Source of the DNA: a bacterium
GTDB taxonomy: Bacteria > UBA9089 > CG2-30-40-21 > SBAY01
DNA: 19,065 bases
Reading direction: 5' to 3'
Assembly (NCBI GenBank): GCA_040757115.1
Contig: JBFLYA010000061.1
Coordinates: 1-19,065 of the forward strand
Below the pieces are notes generated by a model. The model was not told the origin of the DNA and made no database searches. It saw only the letters and a list, made by a program, of their open reading frames with translations. The position numbers and the translations under genes were made by a program. Positions within the stretch are counted from its first letter, which is position 1. Each line of letters opens with the position of its first letter. Shown in pieces: positions 7,152 to 13,821 of the stretch.

Positions 7152-10100
7152 AAATACTAACCATTATGTGGCAAAGCTATCTAAATATGCTTGTTAAAGC
7201 AAGCAAACATCTGAATTTTGTGGAGCTTAAGGCTTATGCTTCCAGAATCCTCGAACAAGAGCCAGAGAGGATAGAGCGAGTGCTTGAGGAGGCGGCTGCA
7301 TCAGATATTATCTTGCTCTATCGCTCAACAGAAGGCTTCTGGGAAACGATTGAAGGCAGGATTAAGGAGTTAGGCAAAAGGCTGCCTATTGTCTGCGTGG
7401 GACACGACCCGTCCTACTGGATGCTCTCTACAATAAAACCAGAAATAGTAGCCAGGGTCTATTCCTACCTTGTCATTAATGGTGAGGAGAACTTCACCAA
7501 TATGTTGCGATATATTGTTAGAGAGGTGGGTGGGCTTGATATATCTGCCCCAGAGCCAAAGCCAGTTTCCTGGGAAGGGCTCTATCACCCGGACGCCTCA
7601 GGGATATTTAGCACCATTGATGACTACCTAACCTGGTACAACTCCCGTAACTCTAAACTCCAAACTCTAAACTCCAAACCCTCTACAGTGGGCATTCTTT
7701 TCTCCAGGCATTACTGGGTCAATGATAATCTGGAGATAGAGAATACCCTGATTCGTGAGTTGGAGCTCCTGGGATTAAATGTCATCCCGGCATTTTCTTA
7801 CCCCCTCAGGGATGAGCAGCTGGGTTGCAAGGGAAGTGGGGAGGTGGTCTGTGAGTATTTCTTGCGTGAGGATGGCAGCCCACGGATTGACGGGCTTATC
7901 AATCTTCAGACATTTCTCCTGAGTAACACAAGCGATAATCGGGATGGGGTGGAGATACTAAAAAGGCTGGATGTGCCAGTATTATCTCCAGTAACATCCT
8001 TTTATAAAACCATAAATGAATGGCGGGATGACCCTTCTGGTCTGGGAAGCTTTGTTGGTTGGTCAATTGCTCTGCCAGAGTTTGAAGGGGTGATTGAACC
8101 GCTGATTGTAGGTGCACTAAGCAATGAGCAGAACAAGATGCAACTGCGAATACCGATTGAGGAGCGATGCCGGAAAGTTGCCCGACGGATGGCTATGTGG
8201 ATGCGCTTGAGGCAGAAGCCCCCCCAGAATCGCAAGGTAGCTTTTATCCTGCACAACAACCCCTGTGCCTCAGTCGAGGCAACTGTAGGCGGCGGCGCTC
8301 ATCTGGATACCTTAGAGAGTGTAGCTTCTATAATGCAGCGTATGAGGGAGGCAGGCTATAGTGTTGAGCCGCCAGATGACGGCAAAGAGCTTATCACAAC
8401 CATTATGGAGCGCAAGGCTATTAGCGAGTTTCGCTGGACCACGGTGGATGAGATAGTCAAAAAAGGCGGGGTTTTGAAGCAGGTAACCAGAGAAGAATAC
8501 CAGGACTGGTTCGATACGCTTTCACCCAAAGTGAGGGAGCGAATGATTGATGCATGGGGGAATCCGCCTGGTGAAGAAAAGAACGGTGTGCCACCAGCAA
8601 TGGTCTATAACGGCAAGATAGTGGTTACAGGCGTGCACTATGGCAATACAGTGGTTTGTGTTCAACCCAAGCGGGGTTGTGCTGGTGCCAGATGTGATGG
8701 ACAGGTCTGTAAGATATTGCATGACCCGGATATCCCACCGCCGCATCAGTATCTGGCTACATATCGCTACCTTGAGTATGATTTTGGGGTAGATGTAATT
8801 GTGCATGTGGGCACGCACGGCAACTTAGAGTTTTTGCCTGGCAAAGGCACCGGATTATCTGGTGACTGCTATCCAGATATAGGTATCGGCGACCTGCCGC
8901 ATCTTTATATCTATAATGCTGACAACCCACCTGAAGGCACTATTGCCAAACGCAGAAGCTGTGCTACACTGGTTGACCATATGCAGACTGTAATGACACA
9001 GGGTGGGCTGTATGATGAGCTTGAGGAGTTAGGACGCTTCATTGGTGAATATGAGCAGGTAAAGGATGTTGACCCAGCACGAACACACGCACTCCAACAC
9101 CTGATTATGGAGACGATAGAAAAGACCAATCTCAGCAAGGAGATGAGGTTAAGCCAGGATGTAGGGTTTGACGAGCTGGTAAGGCGTGCTCATGGAGTGC
9201 TCTCCCGCATACGAAACACTCAGATACAGAATGGGATGCACATCTTTGGACAACTGCCTGAGGGAGAAATGCGGGTGGAATTTATCAACTCTATCCTGCG
9301 TTATGATGGAGGGGAGGAGCTTTCTCTACGAAGGGCAATAGCCGCCACCATAGGTATGAATTTATCTGATATGCTGGCAAATCAGGATAGGGTATGTCCG
9401 CATCATCAGAAGAGCTATGGAGAGTTGCTGGAGGAGGTGGATACAGCCTGTAAGGGATTTATTCGGCAGGTTATTGGTCTGCAGGACACAGACACCAGCC
9501 CGGTTGATAGTCTCCTGTGGACTAAACTGCGAGAGCGGGTGCTTGATCTGAACCGCAGAATCGATCAATCACAGGAGATAGCCTCACTCCTGCACGGATT
9601 TAGCGCTGGGTATATCCCGCCAGGCCCCTCGGGCTTGATTAGCCGGGGCAGAGACGACATCCTGCCTACAGGCAGAAACTTCTACTCCCTTGACCCGCAT
9701 CGGATTCCGACAAAGGCTGCCTGGCAGGTGGGGCAGAAATTAGCTGATGCGCTGCTTGAAAAGCATAAGCAAGAACAAGGTAGACTTCCGGAAAATGTAG
9801 CTATCTACTGGCAGTGCACCGATATCATGTGGGCGGACGGCGAAGGGATGGCACAGATTATGTCCCTTTTAGGTGTGCGGCCTCTCTGGCATCCAAATGG
9901 CAGGGTGAAAGGCTTTGAGGTGATTCCCATTTTAGAGCTTGAAAGACCAAGGATTGATATTACCATCCGTGTTTCGGGTATCACCCGAGATAACTTCCCA
10001 AACTGCATTGAGCTGCTGGATGAGGCTATCCAGGTAGTAGCCCATCTGGATGAGGTTGAGGAGCTGAATTTTGTGCGAAAACACGCCTTAGCTCAAATTA

Positions 10101-10978
10101 ACCAGAATAGCGCCGGGAATTCCTCTAAAGAGGCCTGGCGAGATGCTACCCTGCGTATCTTTGCATCAAAACCCGGCACCTATCAGGCAGGAACACAACT
10201 GGCGGTCTATGCCTCTGCCTGGAAAGAGGAAAAGGATTTGAGTGATATCTTTGTCTATTGGAACGGATACGCCTATGGCAAGGGGATATTTGGCGAAGCA
10301 AAACATAAACAGTTGACTGATAGCCTCAAAACAGTTGACATAACCTACAACAAGGTGGTCTCTGATGAATACGACCTCTTTGGCTGTTGTTGCTATTTTG
10401 GCACGCATGGTGGGATGACTGCGGCTGCCCGGCATATCTCGGGTAAAGAGGTCAAGACTTACTACGGCGATACCCGTGAGCCAGAGCATATTGAGGTGCG
10501 GGATATGGCAGATGAGATCAGGCGTGTAGTGCGAACAAAACTGCTTAACCCAAAATGGATTGAAGGGATGAAACAACACGGATACAAAGGTGCCGGTGAC
10601 ATCTCTAAACGCATTGGTAGGGTTTATGGTTGGGAGGCAACTACTCAGGAGGTAGATGACTGGATATTCGATGAGATTGCCAGCACCTTTGTGTTAGATG
10701 AGGAGAACAGGAAATTTTTCGAGGAGCATAATCCCTGGGCATTAGAGGAGATCGGGCGCAGACTCCTTGAGGCACAGGGACGTGGGCTGTGGAATGCTGA
10801 CCCAGAGGTGCTGGAAAGATTGAAAAATGCCCATCTTGAATGTGAGGGCTGGATTGAAGAGAAGATGGGTGATATCGAGGGTGATTTTCAAGGTGGGGCA
10901 ATAGATATCCTGACTGCAGAGGATGTGTCTGACTGGAAAGCGAAGATGAAGGAGATTAGAGAAAAGATTGCACCATAA
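7148..10978 (+). CDS. cobN: CobN/ChlH-type cobaltochelatase large subunit
   Basis: At 1276 residues it has the normal size of CobN/ChlH, the subunit that holds the tetrapyrrole and metal. Strong signatures are HVGTHGNLEFLPGKGTGL (from residue 553), YNADNPPEGTIAKRR, PTGRNFYSLDPHRIPTKAAW, and CCCYFGTHGGMTAAARH (GTHGG from 1085) followed by YYGDTREPEH. Four Cys at 504, 511, 516 and 521 (QPKRGCAGARCDG region) form a cluster typical of the archaeal-like branch and could hold a metal or Fe-S centre. The start has GAGAGGAGG just upstream and overlaps btuD. CobN normally works with small and medium AAA+ partners; the next genes supply ChlI and ChlD types, not CobS and CobT. Residues 167-178 are encoded by a repeat (7648-7675) that looks like invading spacer DNA. 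A role in removing or swapping metal, rather than inserting cobalt, cannot be excluded. Confidence 0.93.
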   Translation: MKILTIMWQSYLNMLVKASKHLNFVELKAYASRILEQEPERIERVLEEAAASDIILLYRSTEGFWETIEGRIKELGKRLPIVCVGHDPSYWMLSTIKPEIVARVYSYLVINGEENFTNMLRYIVREVGGLDISAPEPKPVSWEGLYHPDASGIFSTIDDYLTWYNSRNSKLQTLNSKPSTVGILFSRHYWVNDNLEIENTLIRELELLGLNVIPAFSYPLRDEQLGCKGSGEVVCEYFLREDGSPRIDGLINLQTFLLSNTSDNRDGVEILKRLDVPVLSPVTSFYKTINEWRDDPSGLGSFVGWSIALPEFEGVIEPLIVGALSNEQNKMQLRIPIEERCRKVARRMAMWMRLRQKPPQNRKVAFILHNNPCASVEATVGGGAHLDTLESVASIMQRMREAGYSVEPPDDGKELITTIMERKAISEFRWTTVDEIVKKGGVLKQVTREEYQDWFDTLSPKVRERMIDAWGNPPGEEKNGVPPAMVYNGKIVVTGVHYGNTVVCVQPKRGCAGARCDGQVCKILHDPDIPPPHQYLATYRYLEYDFGVDVIVHVGTHGNLEFLPGKGTGLSGDCYPDIGIGDLPHLYIYNADNPPEGTIAKRRSCATLVDHMQTVMTQGGLYDELEELGRFIGEYEQVKDVDPARTHALQHLIMETIEKTNLSKEMRLSQDVGFDELVRRAHGVLSRIRNTQIQNGMHIFGQLPEGEMRVEFINSILRYDGGEELSLRRAIAATIGMNLSDMLANQDRVCPHHQKSYGELLEEVDTACKGFIRQVIGLQDTDTSPVDSLLWTKLRERVLDLNRRIDQSQEIASLLHGFSAGYIPPGPSGLISRGRDDILPTGRNFYSLDPHRIPTKAAWQVGQKLADALLEKHKQEQGRLPENVAIYWQCTDIMWADGEGMAQIMSLLGVRPLWHPNGRVKGFEVIPILELERPRIDITIRVSGITRDNFPNCIELLDEAIQVVAHLDEVEELNFVRKHALAQINQNSAGNSSKEAWRDATLRIFASKPGTYQAGTQLAVYASAWKEEKDLSDIFVYWNGYAYGKGIFGEAKHKQLTDSLKTVDITYNKVVSDEYDLFGCCCYFGTHGGMTAAARHISGKEVKTYYGDTREPEHIEVRDMADEIRRVVRTKLLNPKWIEGMKQHGYKGAGDISKRIGRVYGWEATTQEVDDWIFDEIASTFVLDEENRKFFEEHNPWALEEIGRRLLEAQGRGLWNADPEVLERLKNAHLECEGWIEEKMGDIEGDFQGGAIDILTAEDVSDWKAKMKEIREKIAP
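7648..7675 (+). repeat. 14-bp tandem repeat inside cobN
   Basis: Two 14-base units, TAACTCTAAACTCC and AAACTCTAAACTCC, lie head to tail, with a third degenerate unit on each side. They encode a low-complexity stretch (NSKLQTLNSKP) between well-conserved parts of CobN. The composition is like the short CT/AA repeats of the spacers rather than like the surrounding coding sequence, and the frame is kept. Confidence 0.6.
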
Positions 10979-10997
10979 AGATTCAGGAGGATAAAGA

Positions 10998-12113
10998 ATG
11001 AGTTGTCAAAGCATCATATACCCCTTTACTGCCATTGTGGGACAGGAGCGGATGAAGAAGGCCCTATTGTTAAATGCGATAAATCCAAACCTTTCAGGGG
11101 TGCTTATCCGAGGAGAAAAAGGTACGGCTAAATCAACTGCTGCCAGAGCTCTGGCCAATCTTTTGCCAGAGATTGAGGTGGTTGCTAACTGCCCATTTAG
11201 TTGTCATCCCCAACGCAAGGAATTGATGTGTGAGGAATGCCGACACCGCATAGCAAAGGGAGAAGATGTCCCAACAACCCGCAGGAAGATGCGGGTGGTC
11301 AACCTGCCGGTAGGGGCAACCGAGGATAGGGTAGTGGGAACACTCGACATTGAACATGCCTTAAAAACAGGTGAGAAGAGGTTTGAACCAGGTGTGTTAG
11401 CTGATGCCCATCGAGCCATACTCTATGTGGATGAGGTGAACCTATTGGATGACCATATCGTTGATGTCTTGCTTGATTCTGCGGCTATGGGTGTCAATAC
11501 CATTGAGCGAGAAGGGGTCTCTTTTGCACATCCGGCTCATTTTATCCTGATTGGCACGATGAATCCGGAAGAGGGGGAGCTTCGACCTCAATTACTCGAC
11601 AGATTTGGGCTTTGTGTAAATATTGAGGGCATTGACGACCCTAAGGCCAGGGTAGAGGTCATCAAAAGGCGCCAGGGCTTTGAGGAAAACCCAGCCCGGT
11701 TCGTGGCTGAATGGAATGCTGAAGAAAGGGCCTTAAGCCAGTTGATTGTTAATGCCCAGTGGCTTCTTAAGGATGTGGCTCTATCTGATGATATGCTGGA
11801 GCTGATTGCCAAAATAGCAGTAGATATGCAGGTGGACGGACATCGAGCAGATATCTTTATGATGAAGACCGCACGAACAATTGCCGCCTACCATCAACGG
11901 CTTAAGGTAGTAGAAGAGGATGTTCAGGAGGCCGCAGAGCTTGTCCTGCCACATCGCATGCGAAAAAAACCCTTTCAGGATAGGAAGATGGAACAAGAGC
12001 AGCTTGAGCAGACCATTCAAGAGCACAAGAAACAAAAAAATCCCCAGCCGACAAACAAAAGTCCACAAAATGAAGACCAGAATCAAGGTCAGGAAAATAA
12101 GGAGGATGATTGA
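10998..12113 (+). CDS. chlI: ChlI/BchI-type AAA+ chelatase small subunit, N-terminal half of a split ChlID
   Basis: A 371-residue AAA+ ATPase. The start has AGGAGG 7 bases upstream. [10 protein letters not shown] opens the domain; Walker A is GEKGTAKST (39-47), Walker [11 protein letters not shown] (141-150, D145/E146), and the sensor region [20 protein letters not shown]. Cys65, 69, 78 and 81 (NCPFSCHP...MCEEC) form a four-Cys site seen in the archaeal-like subgroup. After about residue 325 the sequence becomes a Gln/Asn/Pro-rich, then acidic linker ending NKEDD. In this family such a linker normally continues into the VWA domain in the same chain. Here it stops and the VWA part follows in the +1 frame. 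The product alone would serve as the small subunit; with frame change it becomes the medium subunit. Confidence 0.9.
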   Translation: MSCQSIIYPFTAIVGQERMKKALLLNAINPNLSGVLIRGEKGTAKSTAARALANLLPEIEVVANCPFSCHPQRKELMCEECRHRIAKGEDVPTTRRKMRVVNLPVGATEDRVVGTLDIEHALKTGEKRFEPGVLADAHRAILYVDEVNLLDDHIVDVLLDSAAMGVNTIEREGVSFAHPAHFILIGTMNPEEGELRPQLLDRFGLCVNIEGIDDPKARVEVIKRRQGFEENPARFVAEWNAEERALSQLIVNAQWLLKDVALSDDMLELIAKIAVDMQVDGHRADIFMMKTARTIAAYHQRLKVVEEDVQEAAELVLPHRMRKKPFQDRKMEQEQLEQTIQEHKKQKNPQPTNKSPQNEDQNQGQENKEDD

Positions 12114-12114
12114 C
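12099..12114 (+). other. Candidate +1 recoding or re-initiation site between chlI and chlD
   Basis: The end of the chlI frame reads AAG GAG GAT GAT TGA C. A full Shine-Dalgarno (AAGGAGG, 12099-12105) lies 5 bases before an in-frame TGA followed by C. This is the layout of the RF2 (prfB) +1 frameshift signal: internal Shine-Dalgarno, short spacer, UGA C. The downstream VWA frame is exactly +1. The only ATG for that frame here (12106) abuts the Shine-Dalgarno with no spacing, too close for normal initiation. Against it, a peptidyl-tRNA on GAT re-pairs poorly with ATT after a +1 slip. A plain mutation or sequence error is also possible. Confidence 0.45.
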
Positions 12115-12996
12115 CATCAGTCTGATGCAAGCACTCAAACCTCTTTCGAACCAGGTGAACCCTTTCGGGTAAAAAGGTTATCTCTGGCAAAAGAGCAGGA
12201 AATAAAGGATGGTGCTGGCAGAAGAAGTAAGACTGTCTCCTCTGATAAAAGAGGCAGATATACCAGGAGTGCCTTATCAACAAAGGAAAGGATTAATGAT
12301 TTAGCCTTTGATGCTACCTTTCGGGCGGCAGCTCCACATCAGATAAAGAGAAGTCAGGAGTTAGAAATCAAGAGTCAAGGATTAATTATCAAGACGCAAG
12401 ATATGCGGAAAAAGGTAAGAGAAAAGAAGATTGGCAATCTGATGCTCTTTGTAGTTGATTCTTCTGGCTCAATGGGAGCAAATCAAAGGATGGTTGCGGC
12501 TAAAGGGGCGATCCTATCCCTGCTTATTGATGCTTATGAAAAAAGGGATAGGGTGGGTATGATCGCCTTTAAGGGTGAGCGGGCAGAGATATTACTTCCT
12601 CCCACCAATAGTCTGGAATTGGCTTCTAAACAACTTTCTGAATTACCTACAGGCGGAAAGACACCACTCTCATCAGGGCTTCAGGTTTGCCTTGAGCTTA
12701 TCCAGAAGGAATTAAGAAAGAATCAACAACTGGCAATACTGATTGTGCTCATTACTGATGGGAGGGCTAATGTCAGCCTCCTAAAAGGTGCTAATCCGTT
12801 TGAGGAAGCCAAAGCTATAGCCCTTCAAATAAAAGAGATAGGCGCAAAATCTATAGTTATTGATACAGAATCAGGCTTTATTCGATTTAAAAAAACAGAA
12901 GCAATAGCCCAGTGCTTAGGTGGAAGATGCTTTTCTATGGAAGATATAAAGGCAGAGACTATCTATGAGTTAGTAAAACAAAGGGGTGAAACATAA
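12106..12996 (+). CDS. chlD: ChlD-type VWA domain protein (medium subunit, C-terminal half)
   Basis: The frame is open from 11920, but before 12106 it is an out-of-frame reading of the chlI linker giving an implausible basic peptide. Recognisable ChlD sequence begins right after: [64 protein letters not shown]. The VWA metal site is complete: D118, S120, S122 (DSSGS), Thr in GGKTPLSSG and Asp in [10 protein letters not shown] subunits of Mg/Co chelatases bind the AAA+ ring and dock it on the large subunit. It lacks the AAA-like half that medium subunits need, which the preceding gene supplies, so the functional form is probably a fusion of about 665 residues. Residues 82-102 are three heptads coded by a 21-bp repeat. 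The stop overlaps a following ATG (TAATG). Confidence 0.82.
   Translation: MIDHQSDASTQTSFEPGEPFRVKRLSLAKEQEIKDGAGRRSKTVSSDKRGRYTRSALSTKERINDLAFDATFRAAAPHQIKRSQELEIKSQGLIIKTQDMRKKVREKKIGNLMLFVVDSSGSMGANQRMVAAKGAILSLLIDAYEKRDRVGMIAFKGERAEILLPPTNSLELASKQLSELPTGGKTPLSSGLQVCLELIQKELRKNQQLAILIVLITDGRANVSLLKGANPFEEAKAIALQIKEIGAKSIVIDTESGFIRFKKTEAIAQCLGGRCFSMEDIKAETIYELVKQRGET
12349..12411 (+). repeat. Three 21-bp units coding heptads in the VWA gene
   Basis: The units start at 12349, 12370 and 12391 and encode [14 protein letters not shown] and KTQDMRK. The third blends into normal family sequence ([13 protein letters not shown]). The first one or two units look like an in-frame expansion just before the VWA domain. 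Confidence 0.55.
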
Positions 12997-13040
12997 TGGA
13001 ATGGCTTAAATTAAGTATTGAATATGGAGTACTGTTCTGA
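12996..13040 (+). pseudogene. Truncated start of the next operon gene (14 codons, possibly exbB-like)
   Basis: ATG overlaps the VWA stop (TAATG) and has a good Shine-Dalgarno (AAGGGGTGA, 12981-12989), so a coupled gene once began here. The reading [14 protein letters not shown] stops at 13038-13040. The opening residues resemble starts of ExbB/TolQ proteins as I remember them, but 14 residues cannot prove that. From about 13020 the same DNA is better explained as the minus-strand parE fossil, so only some 8 codons may be original. Confidence 0.4.
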
Positions 13041-13153
13041 CCGTCTTGTTAGTCGATATACCATCCGCTTAGCATATACAGGTGAATCATTGCAATATAT
13101 TCGTAAATATCCACAAGATGTTCTATCGCATTATCTGTCTAATGTAGTCTCAT
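13020..13153 (-). pseudogene. ParE/RelE-type toxin fossil (5' part, nonsense and frameshift)
   Basis: On the minus strand from ATG at 13153 the frame reads MRLH-stop-TDNAIEHLVDIYEYIA. Loss of one base then moves it to the next frame: NDSPVYAKRMVYRLTRRSEQ. Joined, this is the classic ParE N-terminus (MRxxWTDxAIxxLxxIYxYIAxDSPVYAxRxVxRL). The stop at 13141-13139 is TAG where the family has Trp (TGG). The 3' half is missing after about 13020. The ATG overlaps the TGA of an upstream open frame (ATGA), as in antitoxin-toxin pairs, but only about 18 codons of that frame are readable and I cannot classify it. Confidence 0.72.
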
Positions 13154-13244
13154 TTTGACAGCCAAAATTTAGCACGGACTTCGTCAATTCGTGCAATTCG
13201 TATTCTTCCCCCAAATGACTGACGCATTACTGGGTTGAAAAAAT

Positions 13245-13280
13245 TTTAGTTGACAAACAATGAGTGATATGCTATAATAG
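13245..13280 (+). promoter_or_regulatory. Consensus sigma-70 promoter of the btuB riboswitch
   Basis: TTGACA (13250-13255), a 17-base spacer and TATAAT (13273-13278) form a perfect consensus promoter. The riboswitch P1 helix begins 13 bases downstream. A promoter this strong suits control by RNA attenuation, with B12 level as the brake. Confidence 0.9.
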
Positions 13281-13290
13281 AAAATAGTCA

Positions 13291-13460
13291 GATAGGTAGA
13301 GGAAGTCCTTGTGAGATTCAAGGCACTGCCCCGCAACGGTAATATCATCTAAAAAATGATGAGTCCGGTCGATTACCTATCTTTGAAAGTACTTTCGCGG
13401 GAAGGGAATAACTAAAGAAAAACTTATTACCCAATCTTCTTGGCGAAGGTTGGGTTTTTT
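13291..13460 (+). ncRNA. Cobalamin riboswitch with terminator (copy A, upstream of btuB)
   Basis: Closing helix P1 is GATAGGTA (13291-13298) with TACCTATC (13374-13381). Inside are a CCTTG/CAAGG hairpin, the B12-box-like core GGCACTGCCCCGCAACGG (13322-13339), a hairpin ATCAT/ATGAT and the conserved GAGTCCGGTC before P1 closes. Downstream, a palindrome GAAAGTACTTTC (13385-13396) is followed by GCGGG, which can pair with CCCGC of the core as in the kissing interaction of this class. GGGAATAA (13404-13411) can pair with TTATTACCC (13424-13432) as an anti-terminator that overlaps the terminator stem. With B12 bound, GCGGG is held, the anti-terminator is disfavoured and transcription stops. The element lies 360 bases before btuB. 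Confidence 0.93.
13429..13460 (+). terminator. Riboswitch terminator (copy A)
   Basis: An 11-bp stem (13429-13439 with 13445-13455, one G-T pair), a 5-nt loop and six T. It is the OFF state of the riboswitch above. Confidence 0.9.
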
Positions 13461-13545
13461 GTTGGATAAACGGTCATAAGCGTGCGATTCACAGAAATAG
13501 CTTTTAGTTCGAGTGTCTGACATTATTTTTAGGAGAAACCGTCAT
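13461..13545 (+). repeat. Leader segment shared with the cbiX-cbiC upstream region
   Basis: Bases from the terminator to the Shine-Dalgarno AGGAGA (13531-13536) are almost identical to 237-312. An ATG at 13544 follows that Shine-Dalgarno and opens 41 codons, but these run straight into the palindromes at 13580-13669 and look non-natural. The original gene of this leader was probably displaced here. Confidence 0.7.
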
Positions 13546-13579
13546 GCCCCGCTGGGGCACAAAGGAAGATGAAAATGTA

Positions 13580-13638
13580 TGGAGTGCGGTAGCTTGCTAC
13601 CGCTTTCGGACAAAGCGAAAGCAAGCTTTCGCACTCCA
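13580..13638. repeat. REP-like palindromic element 1
   Basis: Outer arms are TGGAGTGCG and CGCACTCCA (13580-13588/13630-13638). Nested hairpins lie inside: GCGGTAG-cttg-CTACCGC (13586-13603), and GCTTTCG with CGAAAGC (13602-13608/13616-13622). The compact nested layout resembles REP/MITE-type repeats. No RAYT transposase gene is in the window. Confidence 0.7.
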
Positions 13639-13642
13639 AAGC

Positions 13643-13724
13643 CTATTTTCAGGGGAAATAGGAATGTAGTGAGGGTCTTTAGACCCGTTATAAATAGGAA
13701 ACGCACCTAAAGGTGCTCACTACA
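13643..13724. repeat. REP-like palindromic element 2
   Basis: Outer arms TGTAGTGAG (13665-13673) and CTCACTACA (13716-13724) enclose two tight hairpins, GGGTCT-tt-AGACCC (13673-13686) and GCACCT-aa-AGGTGC (13703-13716). A smaller hairpin CTATTT/AAATAG precedes (13643-13661). It stands 98 bases before btuB and would fold in its mRNA leader. Confidence 0.7.
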
Positions 13725-13821
13725 TTTTCAGGCAGTATCCAGTATAGTATGAAGTATTTTCCCCCTTTCCTACTTCCTACTTGCTTGGTATGCTGAATAG
13801 TTACAAAGGAGGTAATAAAAG

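Noticed and set aside
12034-12040. A7 run as the frameshift site between chlI and chlD
   Set aside because: A change there would replace the acidic Q/N-rich linker by the basic reading; the linker stays in the chlI frame for 24 more codons.
11920-12105. VWA gene starting at 11920
   Set aside because: This part is a shifted reading of the chlI C-terminus and linker, giving a basic peptide unlike the acidic family linker.
13024-13158. Plus-strand 44-codon frame MEYCSDRLVSRY...
   Set aside because: It is the antisense shadow of the ParE fossil, which explains the same bases by family motifs.
13544-13669. 41-codon frame after the copy-A leader Shine-Dalgarno
   Set aside because: Most of it is made of the palindromic elements, and no family resemblance is seen. 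Kept only as a remark on the leader.
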